Assembly: GCA_002794705.1 (NCBI GenBank)
Contig: PGTK01000005.1
Span: forward strand, 124,001 to 188,000
From: Candidatus Thermofonsia Clade 1 bacterium
Lineage (GTDB): Bacteria; Chloroflexota; Anaerolineae; Aggregatilineales; UBA2796
Reading direction: 5' to 3'
DNA: 64,000 nucleotides
This document shows positions 1 to 8,604 of this stretch, piece after piece; the first letter of the stretch is position 1, and each line of letters begins with the position of its first letter. Under the pieces are notes generated by a model, which searched no databases, had not been told where the DNA came from, and worked only from the letters and a program-made list of their open reading frames with translations. A program made the position numbers and the translations under genes.

Positions 1-792
1 GGCAGCGCGCAAGAGCGATTCCCGTGTGGTGAGCGCTACAAATTCGGCGTTGTACTCACCGCGTGTTTCCGCGTAGCGTATAGGCGAGGGATTTATGAAA
101 TAGGCACGCTCTGGAAGCGGCAAATTTTCTGGTTGCGCCACAACCCCGACGATTCGCGCTTGGATGTTGCGGCTACTTGCCCAGCCGCCACGCGGTCCGC
201 CCTGATCGAGCGTTAGCACCTCGCCCACGCGGAAACTGTGCGCATTTTGCACCTCAAAGGGAATTACAATCTCAAGGTCAGCCTCAGGATCGTCGTTTAG
301 ATCGCGTGGCAGTCTGCCTGCCAGCAGGCTGACTTTATCCGTCCAAGCCTCATGATAGGCGAGGAAAGTCCGCAGTGTGGGATCGGGAATGCGCGTCTCG
401 CCCGGTTCAGGCGGCGGGTTGATGGCAAGCGCGCTGCTCTCAGCATAAAAAGCGATCTGGTGCAGCCAGTCAGGGAAAGCATCGAAATATTTGGCAGCAA
501 GGGCGCGGAATTGAGCGTCGTAGGCTTCGAAGAGGGCGCTGAGCGGCTGTGGCAGACGCTGATTCGGCACTACGGCAAGGCTGACGTGGGCGTGAACATC
601 TTCCGGGGTCAGCTGATTGAAGCGCTCCACAAGGCTGACCTGCGCCACGGCGCTCTGGTAGAGCGGGATCAGCGCGCCGACGGCTGCGCTCAACACTGTG
701 CCGACGATCACAGTCAGCAGTGAGCGCCATTGTGCGCTCAGGCGGCGAAGCGCCAAGCGCCCTGCCCAAGCTAGCGAGAGTCGCCCAAGCAC
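1..792 (-). CDS. FtsX/MacB-like ABC transporter permease, N-terminal part (runs off window)
   Basis: This reading frame is open from a GTG at 792 to the window edge, so about 264 N-terminal residues are visible. The start is set by an AAGGA-type ribosome site about 7 bases upstream and an in-frame stop at 808-810. The N-terminus (MLGRLSLAWAGRLALRRLSA) is basic. One hydrophobic segment follows at about residues 22-45, then a long extracellular-type region containing VVAQPENLPL and similar beta-rich stretches. This is the usual layout of FtsX-like permeases: one helix, a large periplasmic domain, then three helices that would lie outside the window. The gene starts 21 bp after infA on the same strand, so it may be cotranscribed with it. 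Family assignment rests on architecture and is moderate. Confidence 0.6.
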   Translation of the reverse strand, partial: MLGRLSLAWAGRLALRRLSAQWRSLLTVIVGTVLSAAVGALIPLYQSAVAQVSLVERFNQLTPEDVHAHVSLAVVPNQRLPQPLSALFEAYDAQFRALAAKYFDAFPDWLHQIAFYAESSALAINPPPEPGETRIPDPTLRTFLAYHEAWTDKVSLLAGRLPRDLNDDPEADLEIVIPFEVQNAHSFRVGEVLTLDQGGPRGGWASSRNIQARIVGVVAQPENLPLPERAYFINPSPIRYAETRGEYNAEFVALTTRESLLRAA

Positions 793-813
793 GTAGAATC
801 CTTCAGCTCAATG

Positions 814-1068
814 CTAGAGGCTGTCACCTTCGCCGCTGCCGCGCCGCACATAGCGGTAAGTAATGCGCCCGCGCTTGAGGTCATACTCGCTCAGCTCTAC
901 GCGCACGCGGTCGCCCAGCAGAATGCGGATGAAATTCTTGCGCATCTTGCCCGAAAGATACGCCATGACTTCGTGTCCGTTGTCTAGCAAGACGCGAAAG
1001 GTAGCGTTGGGCAGGGTCTCGATCACCTCGCCTTCCACTTCGATCTTCGCTTCTGATTCTTTCGGCAT
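814..1068 (-). CDS. infA: Translation initiation factor IF-1
   Basis: An 84-residue OB-fold protein that occupies the ribosomal A site during initiation and modulates IF-2 and IF-3. The sequence matches IF-1 along its whole length: the [20 protein letters not shown] core, the [20 protein letters not shown] loop, then [20 protein letters not shown] and an arginine-rich end. The typical family length is about 72; here there are a few extra residues at both ends (MPKESE and GSGEGDSL). It lies downstream of rpsU, separated by a strong hairpin, and upstream of a permease gene. Identification is secure. Confidence 0.97.
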   Translation of the reverse strand: MPKESEAKIEVEGEVIETLPNATFRVLLDNGHEVMAYLSGKMRKNFIRILLGDRVRVELSEYDLKRGRITYRYVRRGSGEGDSL

Positions 1069-1112
1069 AGCCGTCCTTTCTGTTGTGGTGTATGTAGCGT
1101 ACTGGTGATGGC

Positions 1113-1143
1113 GCTCTCATCCAAGTGTCGCTTGGATGAGAGC
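1113..1143 (-). terminator. 13-bp perfect hairpin between rpsU and infA
   Basis: GCTCTCATCCAAG (1113-1125) and CTTGGATGAGAGC (1131-1143) form a perfect 13-bp stem with a 5-base loop, just after the rpsU stop. No T-run follows on the minus strand, so it could be a terminator, an mRNA-end stabiliser or an attenuator limiting read-through to infA. Confidence 0.6.
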
Positions 1144-1153
1144 AGGGCGGAAA

Positions 1154-1354
1154 TTACCCATTGGCATTGCGTTGCTGCTTGCGGCGGGCGCGGCGAATCG
1201 CCTTTTTCTTGGCAATGCGGCGCAGCTCACTCTTGGAGACGTGCCAGCGCTTGCGGCGCACAGTGCTGAGAATGCCGCTCTTTGCCACTTGCTTGCGGAA
1301 GCGCCGCAGAAGTTGATCCTGTGTTTCATTTGGGCGCAAGGTCACTGTTGTCAC
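1154..1354 (-). CDS. rpsU: 30S ribosomal protein bS21
   Basis: A small basic protein of the 30S head near the anti-Shine-Dalgarno region. The sequence TVTLRPNETQDQLLRRFRKQ and the later basic run KKKAIRRARRKQQR fit bS21. The start is placed at the GTG 1352-1354, giving 66 residues. An earlier in-frame GTG at 1364-1366 overlaps a perfect Shine-Dalgarno sequence (AGAAAGGAGGT, 1365-1375), which is well spaced for the 1354 start. It lies between the S1-type gene and infA, forming a small translation cluster on the minus strand. Confidence 0.93.
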   Translation of the reverse strand: MTTVTLRPNETQDQLLRRFRKQVAKSGILSTVRRKRWHVSKSELRRIAKKKAIRRARRKQQRNANG

Positions 1355-1399
1355 GCGATATGTCACCTCCTTTCTGAGTTAAAGTAGTTTTGCACATAA

Positions 1400-1435
1400 C
1401 AAGGCAAGGGCAAGCCGTGTTGCCTGCCCTGCCTT
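1400..1435 (-). terminator. Hairpin after the S1-domain gene
   Basis: CAAGGCAAGGGCAAGC pairs with GCCTGCCCTGCCTTG around a short loop, with two A bulges or mismatches. It lies after the S1 gene stop and before rpsU. The stem resembles the hairpins at 13204-13233 and 25352-25379 (GGCAAGGGCAAG-type arms). No clear T-run follows. Confidence 0.5.
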
Positions 1436-1487
1436 GTGCCAACTGCTTACGATCGGTTATGCACTGCTGCAATCGGACGCTGCAAAC

Positions 1488-2714
1488 CTAGCCTGCTGTT
1501 TCAACACTCTGATCCTCTGAATAGTCTACCGCAGCTGCCGCGTTTTTTCCAGTGCCTTGTGGGATAACCGCGAGAATCGTGCCGTGTTCCTCGGTCCAGC
1601 GCGCCCGCTCTTCATCGGTCACATCTTTTAGGCTCAAGCCCAGCCGCTGACGGTGACTCTCAATGCTGATGATGCGCATGAGCAGCTTATCGCCCTCGCG
1701 CAGCACTTGCGTTGGATCGTCGGGCGGCGGATCGCCCATCTGGTTGGTATGCAAGAGCGCCTCAATGCCCGGCTCTAGGCTGATGAAAGCGCCGAATTGT
1801 GCCACGCGGCTGATCGTGCCTTCCACCAGCTGCCCGACGTGATACATCTCATCCACCAGCGACCAAGGATTGGGCTGCAGGCGCTTGAGCGAGAGTCCAA
1901 TGCGCTTGCTATCTTGATCGAGGCGCAAAATGTAGACATCCAGCTCCTGCCCGACCGTGAGCAGCTCACGCGGATGCTTGACGCGGTGCCACGCCAATTC
2001 GCTGATGTGGATCAAGCCGTCGGCGCCGCCCAAATCCACAAAAGCGCCGAAGTCGCGCAGCCCACTGACCACGCCGCGCCGCACTTCGCCCTCTTGCAAA
2101 TTCCCCAAGAGCGATTCCTTGTTCTGGTCGCGTTGCCCGCGTTGCGCGTCACGCTGGCTCAGCACCAGACGGCGGCGCTTCCGATTCACCTCAATCACCT
2201 TGATGTAAATCTTCTTGCCGACCAGATTCATCATGAAATCTTTGCGTTCGTCCTCGCTCAGCCCGCGCGGCAAGTCGGCTACGTGGCTGGCAGGGATGAA
2301 GCCGCGCAAGTTGCCGAACGGCACGATGATCCCGCCGCGGTTGGCATCCGCGACCACTGCCTCAACCACCTCGCCGCTCTGCATCAGCTCTTCGGCGCGT
2401 AGCCAATCCTCACTTTGGCGTGCCTGCGCAATGGAGACCACTAGATTGCCGTCTTGATCCTCAGGGTTGACCACGACAATCGGCACCTCTTGCCCCACTG
2501 TGAACGTCACGCCCTCCAGCCGCTCAAGATCGGCACGCGGCACGACGGCATCGCGCTTCATCTTAACGTCCACAATAATGCCCTGCTCATCAATGGCGAG
2601 GATCGTCCCCATCAGCAAGTCGCCGCGTTCGGGCTGTTCCATGCTGCTGAACGACTCTTCCAGCAGGGCGCGAAAGTCCATCTCTGGACTGACTCCAATA
2701 ACCGATGATTCCAT
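1488..2714 (-). CDS. rpsA: 30S ribosomal protein S1-like, four S1 RNA-binding domains
   Basis: Encodes about 408 residues with four S1 OB-fold repeats, at roughly 25-95, 110-180, 205-275 and 290-360. Repeats 3 and 4 carry the signature GLRDFGAFVDLGGADGLIHI and the related GTISRVAQFGAFISLEPGIE. S1 proteins bind mRNA and help load it on the 30S subunit. Four repeats, instead of the six of E. coli, is usual outside Proteobacteria. The start chosen is ATG 2712-2714 with GGGAG five bases upstream; an in-frame start at 2762 lacks a good site. A near-consensus promoter lies about 190 bp upstream, leaving a leader of roughly 184 nt, which is long enough for the autoregulation known for S1 genes (inference). 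The C-terminus is acidic and low-complexity. Confidence 0.93.
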   Translation of the reverse strand: MESSVIGVSPEMDFRALLEESFSSMEQPERGDLLMGTILAIDEQGIIVDVKMKRDAVVPRADLERLEGVTFTVGQEVPIVVVNPEDQDGNLVVSIAQARQSEDWLRAEELMQSGEVVEAVVADANRGGIIVPFGNLRGFIPASHVADLPRGLSEDERKDFMMNLVGKKIYIKVIEVNRKRRRLVLSQRDAQRGQRDQNKESLLGNLQEGEVRRGVVSGLRDFGAFVDLGGADGLIHISELAWHRVKHPRELLTVGQELDVYILRLDQDSKRIGLSLKRLQPNPWSLVDEMYHVGQLVEGTISRVAQFGAFISLEPGIEALLHTNQMGDPPPDDPTQVLREGDKLLMRIISIESHRQRLGLSLKDVTDEERARWTEEHGTILAVIPQGTGKNAAAAVDYSEDQSVETAG

Positions 2715-2904
2715 GTTTCTCCCAGACCCCCAAGGGTAGTTTTTGATTCGTGTGAGGCGCACTCACTGCCCCTGCCCGCCGCGCATGAGGAACGGCGCGC
2801 AGACCTCACTGATTCAATAACGCCAAGCGTGCGCAACGGTTGTGCTGAGCGCGGCAATTGCTCGTGAAGGTTCAGGCAAGCGCGTCTTAGCCCGAATCGG
2901 CTTG

Positions 2905-2934
2905 ATTATAGTCTCTCAGAATGTATTTTGTCAA
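2905..2934 (-). promoter_or_regulatory. Sigma-70-type promoter for the S1-domain gene
   Basis: On the minus strand a perfect TTGACA (2929-2934), an 18-base spacer and a perfect TATAAT (2905-2910). The expected start of transcription is near 2898, giving a leader of about 184 nt before the S1 ATG. Confidence 0.8.
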
Positions 2935-3027
2935 AATGCAACTGATAGTGACGAGGAGGCTTGCTAGAGAGGACGAAGCCCTGCCTCTCAAAATAGCCCG
3001 CTTACCTCTTCTGATTGGCGCTTTTCG

Positions 3028-3056
3028 TTGACAAGCACGCTGACTCTGGTCATAAT
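3028..3056 (+). promoter_or_regulatory. Promoter placing the transcript start at or next to an ATG (leaderless mRNA?)
   Basis: TTGACA at 3028-3033, a 17-base spacer, CATAAT at 3051-3056. Transcription should begin near 3063, and the chosen ATG is at 3064. No ribosome site is present in front of the ATG. Confidence 0.7.
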
Positions 3057-3063
3057 CGCAGCC

Positions 3064-5502
3064 ATGCGCCTATCAGCTTTTCGCCTATGCTTGAGTGTGT
3101 TGATCTGTCTGTTGCCCGCTCTATTCGGCTGTGCTTTAACCCAGCAGAGTCTTCCGACTGTGCTGGTCGTGACCGCTACGCCGAGTCTGAGCGCGCCCAC
3201 TGAGACTCCCACTGAGCCGCCCGCCACGCCGACTCTCCCTCCCACGCCGACGCCTGTGCCGTTCATCGCCATTGCAGAGGCGAATGCAGCGCTGCAAAAC
3301 GGCAACTTCGAGGCGGCTGTCCAGATTTACCGTGCCATTCTCGATCAGCCGATCACAAGCGTTGATCCGCGCCTGCGCGCTGATGCTGCTTTCGGCTACG
3401 GACAAGCGGCGCTGCGCGAGGGACAATTCGCATTGGCTGTGGACGCGCTCAGCCAGTTTCTCAGCACCTATCCTGACGATCCGCGCCGCCCGCAGGCGCA
3501 TTTTTTGCGCGGCGATGCCTATCTGGGCGCTTCGGCATGGCAGGCAGCTATCGCTGAGTTCCAGACCTACCTCGCTTTGCGCCCCGGCTTGATTGATAGC
3601 TACGCCTACGAGCGCATTGGCGATGCTTACCTCGCACTGGGCGATTCGGCGCAGGCGCTCGCTAATTACGCGCTTGCGGTTGAGCGCTCGCGCAGCCTTG
3701 TGCCAATGCTGATCTTGCGCGAAAAGTTAGCGGCGGCTTACTTGAATGCAGGCAACCTTTCCGCTGCTATTGAGCAGTATGACGCTATTTTGAGCGTGGC
3801 GCGCAATGCCGGCTACCGCGCTGCAATCATGTTTGCAGCGGCAAATGCGCTGCAGCGCGCCAATAATCTTGCTGCTGCCTTGCCGCGCTTTCAAGAGATC
3901 GTCCGTCAATATTCTGAGACGCCTGAGGCGTATCGTGCGATGCAGGTGCTATTGGCAAACGGTCTGCGGGTTGAGAATCTACTGCGCGGGCGCATCAGTT
4001 TTGCTGCAAAGGATTATACCGACGCTATCGAGGCGTTCCACGCATATACCACTAGCACGCCGCTTGGCGAGATCGATCCGAACGTCTATTTACTGCTGGG
4101 GCGCGCCTACCGCGAGGTGGGCAACTTTGCAGCGGCAAATACTGCCTTCCAGACCATCTTGACCAACTATCCCACCAGCTCGCGCTTTGGCGAGGCATGG
4201 CTAGAGCAGGGACGCACGCTTTTCCTCAGTGGCGATGTACAGGGCGCCATCAGGCGCTACATGGCGCTGGCTGAGAATCATCCGAATTTGCCAGAGGCGG
4301 CTGAGGCGCTGTGGCGTGTCGGTTACTTGCACTCCACACAAGGGGATAGTGAGCAGAGTCTTGCTACCTTTGAGATATTAGGCAGCAAGTATCCTGCCAC
4401 GCAGCAAGCAATGGACGGACTCTTTCGCGGCGGCATGGCAGCCTATAATCAGGGCGCTTTGGCACGTGCTGAGCGGCTGTTCTCGCTCTTAGCGACGGGC
4501 GGCAAGGGCGAATTGCAGGCGGCGGGCTACCTGTGGCTAGGCAGATTGTATCAGATCAACAATCAGGAGGCACTGGCGCGCAGCGCTTACGCCCAAGCTG
4601 CCCAGATCGATCCGCTTGGCTATTACAGTCTGCGCGCGGCTGATCTTTTGGCGGGTCGGAGCGGGTTCGTGCCGCCACCACGCCTCGACTGGGCGTTCAA
4701 TCAGCCGCAGCACATTGACGAAGCTGAGGCGTGGCTGCGCCAGACCTTCAAAATTGAGGGCGGCGGCGCGCTGTGGATGCTCTCACCAACGCTTGAGGCG
4801 GATGAGCGCATGGTGCGCGGCGCTGAATTGTGGGCGGTCGCAGCGTATGACGACGCCAAAGCCGAGTTCAGCGCCCTGACCGAAGCCTACGCGCAAAATC
4901 CGCTTGCGCTCTACCAACTCGCCTCGTACTACTATCGAATCGGTCACTACCGTGAGGCGATCAACGCCGCCGCCAAGCTGATTGACGGCTCCGGGCAAGC
5001 AACAACACAAGTGCCGAAGTACATCGCGGCTTTGCGCTTTCCGATCGCCTACGCCGATCTCGTGCTGCCCGTCGCGCAGCAATATGGCGTTGACCCACTC
5101 TTAGTTTTCAGCTTGATCCGTCAAGAGAGCCTCTTCCAGAGCGGGGCTACCTCTAGCGCGCAGGCTCAAGGCTTGATGCAGATCATCCCTAGCACAGGTA
5201 GCTATATTGCCAGCAAACTGGGCAGGCGCGACTATCAAAATAGTGACCTTTACCGCCCTTACGTGAATGTGCCGTTCGGCGTGTACTACTTATACGAACA
5301 GTTACAGACCTTCAATGGCAATGTGTACGCAGCGCTCGCAGCCTATAACGGCGGACCGGGCAACAGCGCCACTTGGCTGCGCATCAGCGGCGGCGATCCT
5401 GACCTGTTTGTACAAGCGATCACTTTCAGTGAGACGCGCACATACGTCCGCCGCATTTATGAGCAGTACGCCGTCTACGCTGCGATCTACGCTGCACGTT
5501 AA
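3064..5502 (+). CDS. TPR-repeat lytic transglycosylase lipoprotein (Slt70-like)
   Basis: An 812-residue exported enzyme predicted to cleave the MurNAc-GlcNAc bond of peptidoglycan. The start at 3064 gives a lipoprotein signal (MRLSAFRLCLSVLICLLPAL then FGC); an upstream in-frame TTG at 3028 is part of the promoter. After the Cys comes a Thr-Pro linker (about 40-70), then roughly 550 residues of TPR-type helical repeats, e.g. AALREGQFALAVDALSQFLS. The C-terminal SLT domain (about 650-812) has the catalytic glutamate in LIRQESLFQSG (E688) and the motifs AQGLMQIIPSTG and AAYNGGPGN. It appears monocistronic or leads into the glycosyltransferase gene 43 bp downstream. The long TPR solenoid resembles Slt70 rather than short SLTs. 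Confidence 0.93.
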   Translation: MRLSAFRLCLSVLICLLPALFGCALTQQSLPTVLVVTATPSLSAPTETPTEPPATPTLPPTPTPVPFIAIAEANAALQNGNFEAAVQIYRAILDQPITSVDPRLRADAAFGYGQAALREGQFALAVDALSQFLSTYPDDPRRPQAHFLRGDAYLGASAWQAAIAEFQTYLALRPGLIDSYAYERIGDAYLALGDSAQALANYALAVERSRSLVPMLILREKLAAAYLNAGNLSAAIEQYDAILSVARNAGYRAAIMFAAANALQRANNLAAALPRFQEIVRQYSETPEAYRAMQVLLANGLRVENLLRGRISFAAKDYTDAIEAFHAYTTSTPLGEIDPNVYLLLGRAYREVGNFAAANTAFQTILTNYPTSSRFGEAWLEQGRTLFLSGDVQGAIRRYMALAENHPNLPEAAEALWRVGYLHSTQGDSEQSLATFEILGSKYPATQQAMDGLFRGGMAAYNQGALARAERLFSLLATGGKGELQAAGYLWLGRLYQINNQEALARSAYAQAAQIDPLGYYSLRAADLLAGRSGFVPPPRLDWAFNQPQHIDEAEAWLRQTFKIEGGGALWMLSPTLEADERMVRGAELWAVAAYDDAKAEFSALTEAYAQNPLALYQLASYYYRIGHYREAINAAAKLIDGSGQATTQVPKYIAALRFPIAYADLVLPVAQQYGVDPLLVFSLIRQESLFQSGATSSAQAQGLMQIIPSTGSYIASKLGRRDYQNSDLYRPYVNVPFGVYYLYEQLQTFNGNVYAALAAYNGGPGNSATWLRISGGDPDLFVQAITFSETRTYVRRIYEQYAVYAAIYAAR

Positions 5503-5545
5503 CGCCCATTGAGACGCTTTTCGTGCATTAGAGAGGAAAAAACGC

Positions 5546-6784
5546 ATGAAACGGGTTGCGATCTTGCACTATGCCAGTCCGCCGATTGTGGGCGGCGTTG
5601 AATCCACTATTGCGTACCATGCACGCGGACTTGCCGATCTGGGCTATGCAGTGCGCGTGATCAGCGGCAGCGGCAGCAGCTTTGATCCGCGTGTTGAGAC
5701 GATCATCGATCCACTTTTCGGCTCATCAGCGCCTGAAGTACTGAATGTCAAGCGCAAACTCGATCAGGGGCAGGTCACGGAGGCGTTTTGGCAGTTAGTG
5801 GATACCATTCGAGAGCGGCTGCATAACGCTCTGAAGGATTGCGAAGTCTGTATTGCGCACAACATCACGTCGTTACATAAGAATTTGGCGCTGACCCAAG
5901 CGCTGGTCTCAGCTGGTAATGGCAGTCGCCGCCGTTTGATTGCCTGGGCGCACGATCTGGTATGGACAAACGCCCAATATCTGCCTGAGTTGCACAGCGG
6001 CGCACCGTGGGACTTACTCCGCCAGCCGTGGCCGAACGTACGCTATGTGACGGTCTCGGAGGCGCGCCGCGCTGAGCTGGCTGAGCTGCTCGGCATTCCG
6101 CAGGAGCATATCGCTGTGGTGGTGCCAGGCGTTGATCCAGCTCGCTTCCTGCACTGGACGCCAACCATGATCATGTTGGCTGAGCGTTTGCGCCTGCTGG
6201 ACGCGGATGGGATCCTGCTTTTGCCGGCGCGCATCACGCGGCGCAAGAATATCGAGTTAGGCATTAAGGTGCTGCACGCCATGCGCGATCTGAGCGGGCG
6301 CGACTACCGCTTGATCGTCACAGGGCCGCCCGGCCCGCACAATCCCGCTAATCCGGGCTATCTGGGCGAGTTGCTCAAGCTGCGCCAAGAGCTGGGCGTT
6401 GAAGACGCCGTACACTTCCTGTATGCCTACGGCGAGGGCGATCAGCAGCTGATCCCCGATGATGACACAATGGCGAACTTGTTCATCCTTGCCGATGCCC
6501 TGCTCTTCCCAAGCACACAGGAGGGCTTCGGCATTCCGATTATCGAGGCGGGCTTGGCGGGCATTCCCGCTTTTTGCGCTGATATCCCGCCTTTGCGTCG
6601 CACGGGTCAGCATGACGCTTATTACTTCGATCCTGTCAAAGGCGTGCCACGCGATATTGCCGCGACCATCATCTCAACATTGGAAGTGAACGCGCCGCAT
6701 CGCTTGCGTGTGCGCGTGCGCAAACACTATCGTTGGGACGTGCTGATTCGTACGCACGTCGTGCCATTAGTGGAGGGAAAGTAG
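5546..6784 (+). CDS. GT4-family (GT-B) glycosyltransferase
   Basis: A 412-residue cytoplasmic retaining glycosyltransferase. The N-terminal acceptor domain opens with MKRVAILHYASPPIVGGVES, the glycine-rich loop of GT4 enzymes. The C-terminal nucleotide-sugar domain has ARITRRKNIELGIKVL and the EX7E element in EGFGIPIIEAGLAG. The ribosome site is GAGAGGA, nine bases before the ATG. It ends 4 bp before the USP-GpgS gene, so the two are almost certainly cotranscribed. A role in extending a glucosylglycerate product (for example mannosylglucosylglycerate synthesis) is plausible from context but not shown by the sequence. Confidence 0.85.
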   Translation: MKRVAILHYASPPIVGGVESTIAYHARGLADLGYAVRVISGSGSSFDPRVETIIDPLFGSSAPEVLNVKRKLDQGQVTEAFWQLVDTIRERLHNALKDCEVCIAHNITSLHKNLALTQALVSAGNGSRRRLIAWAHDLVWTNAQYLPELHSGAPWDLLRQPWPNVRYVTVSEARRAELAELLGIPQEHIAVVVPGVDPARFLHWTPTMIMLAERLRLLDADGILLLPARITRRKNIELGIKVLHAMRDLSGRDYRLIVTGPPGPHNPANPGYLGELLKLRQELGVEDAVHFLYAYGEGDQQLIPDDDTMANLFILADALLFPSTQEGFGIPIIEAGLAGIPAFCADIPPLRRTGQHDAYYFDPVKGVPRDIAATIISTLEVNAPHRLRVRVRKHYRWDVLIRTHVVPLVEGK

Positions 6785-6788
6785 GCTG

Positions 6789-8603
6789 ATGACCACGCCC
6801 GCGCCTTACCGAATCGTCATTGCGCTCAGCGCTGTTGAGCGTCTTGAGGCATGGGTCGCTTTTGCCGAAAAAATGGCGGCGGCACCCTCGATTCCTTTTG
6901 AGATTCATCTGCGCGCCCTGCTGACCATGCCAGAGGGAGTCTCGCTGAGCGAGGGAACGCTGCAGGCGCGCCACATGCGCGATGCACTCGATGCGCTTGC
7001 TAAAGCCCGTGAGAATATCCACGATGAGACGCGAGTCTATGTGGATTACAAGCCGATGTTGAGCGTAATCGAAGAAATTGAGGGGCAAGCTGCTGATCTG
7101 CTGATTGTGGAGTGGGCAGGCGCCCTAGAGCCGACGGGCGGCATTAGCACAGATACTATCCTGCGCGAGGCGCCTTGCGATGTGGTGTTGGTCAGCCGCC
7201 AGAACTGGCAGAGTGCAGGCGGAGTCTTGCTCTCGCTGCGCGGCGGACCGAACCTCTCGCTTGGGGCGCGGGTCGCTAGTGCTTTGGCGGAGAATGCGCC
7301 AATTACGCTCCTGCACGTCGCCCGTAGCCCGTATGAGTCGCAGCCGTATAGCGTCATGCTCAGCACGGATTCGCGCATTGGTCGCACTGTGACGGTCAGT
7401 GGCGATATCACGCAAGCGATCTTGACCGAGTCGGCGGCGCATAAGGCAATTGTGATGGGCGCTGCTTTCCAGCAGGCGGATCGGCGCGGCAGCGGCACAA
7501 GTCCAGTGGTGCGGGATGTTTTTGAGCAGACCAACTTGCCGATCGTCCTAGTCCGTGCGCACACGCCCGAAGAGTTCGCTTTCCATGCGCCGCGTCCGCT
7601 ACGGCGCACAGTTGAGCCGCTCTCGGTGCGCGTGGATCGCTGGTTTGCCGAAAACACTTATCACAGCAACGAATTCGCCGATTTGGAGGCGCTCCTTGCG
7701 CTTAAGGAGAAACAGGGCGTCACTATTGGGCTTGCGCTGCCGGCGTTGAATGAAGAGGAGACAGTCGGTAATGTGATCAGCACGGTCAAGAGTGCGCTGA
7801 TGGACGCTGTACCATTGCTCGATCAGATCGTGCTGATTGATAGCAACTCGACTGATAACACGGTCGCTATCGCTCAGTCGCTCGGCATTCCAACGTATAG
7901 GCATCCGGAGATTTTGCCAGAGGTCGGCAGCTATCGCGGCAAGGGCGAGGCGCTCTGGAAGAGCCTATACGTCCTAGATACGGATATCATCGCGTGGATT
8001 GATACGGATATCACCAACATTCATCCGCGCTTTGTCTACGGCTTGCTCGGACCGCTGCTCAAGCGCGCCAACGTGCAGTACGTCAAGGGCTTCTATCAGC
8101 GCCCGATCAAGGTCGGAGAGCAGCTGCAAGCGTTCGGTGGCGGGCGCGTGACGGAATTGGTGGCGCGTCCGTTGCTGAATTTGTTCTATCCTGAGCTATC
8201 GGGCATCGTGCAGCCGCTCTCAGGCGAGTATGCGGGCAGGCGGAGCGCGTTAGAGTGTATGCCGTTCTTCAGCGGCTATGGCGTGGAGACGGGCTTGCTG
8301 ATCGATCTGCATGAGCGCTACGGCTTAGAGGGCATTGCGCAGGTTGATCTTGAGCAGCGCGTCCATCACAATCAGCCGCTTGTCGGCTTGAGCAAGATGT
8401 CGTTCGCCATTCATCAGGTTTTCATCTCACGGCTGGAGCGGCGCTACGGCGTTGAATTGCTGGATAAGGCGAATCGCAGTATGAAGCTGATCGTGCATGA
8501 GCCTGATCGTTTCAGCCTCGATATCGCTGAGATCAGCGATGTGGAGCGCCCGCCGATGATCACTGTGCCTGCCTACCGTGAGCGGTTCGGCGTCCGCGGT
8601 TGA
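6789..8603 (+). CDS. gpgS: Tandem universal-stress domains fused to glucosyl-3-phosphoglycerate synthase (GT81)
   Basis: Encodes 604 residues. Residues about 1-140 and 145-260 look like two UspA-type alpha/beta domains (DLLIVEWAG, then TILREAPCDVVLVSR; second copy KAIVMGAAF, then TNLPIVLVRA). Residues about 300-604 match glucosyl-3-phosphoglycerate synthase: LALPALNEEETVGNVISTVK, LIDSNSTDNT, YRGKGEALWKSL, WIDTDITNIHPRF, VKGFYQRP, PLSGEYAGRR and FSGYGVETGLLIDL. GpgS transfers glucose from NDP-glucose to 3-phosphoglycerate, the first step to the compatible solute glucosylglycerate. Characterised GpgS enzymes are about 320-335 residues, so the USP half is an extra. No GpgP phosphatase lies next to it. 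The start is ATG 6789 with GGAGGG upstream. Confidence 0.88.
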   Translation: MTTPAPYRIVIALSAVERLEAWVAFAEKMAAAPSIPFEIHLRALLTMPEGVSLSEGTLQARHMRDALDALAKARENIHDETRVYVDYKPMLSVIEEIEGQAADLLIVEWAGALEPTGGISTDTILREAPCDVVLVSRQNWQSAGGVLLSLRGGPNLSLGARVASALAENAPITLLHVARSPYESQPYSVMLSTDSRIGRTVTVSGDITQAILTESAAHKAIVMGAAFQQADRRGSGTSPVVRDVFEQTNLPIVLVRAHTPEEFAFHAPRPLRRTVEPLSVRVDRWFAENTYHSNEFADLEALLALKEKQGVTIGLALPALNEEETVGNVISTVKSALMDAVPLLDQIVLIDSNSTDNTVAIAQSLGIPTYRHPEILPEVGSYRGKGEALWKSLYVLDTDIIAWIDTDITNIHPRFVYGLLGPLLKRANVQYVKGFYQRPIKVGEQLQAFGGGRVTELVARPLLNLFYPELSGIVQPLSGEYAGRRSALECMPFFSGYGVETGLLIDLHERYGLEGIAQVDLEQRVHHNQPLVGLSKMSFAIHQVFISRLERRYGVELLDKANRSMKLIVHEPDRFSLDIAEISDVERPPMITVPAYRERFGVRG

Positions 8604-8604
8604 G

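Larger units (their letters stand above)
2715..3063. other. Divergent intergenic region between S1 gene and lytic transglycosylase
   Basis: About 350 bp without a convincing gene. It carries the S1 promoter (2905-2934) and the transglycosylase promoter (3028-3056) in opposite directions. The S1 leader (2715-2898) includes a GC-rich stretch (GCGCGCCG...GCGCGGCG) that can form a stem. Nothing else is recognised. Confidence 0.7.
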
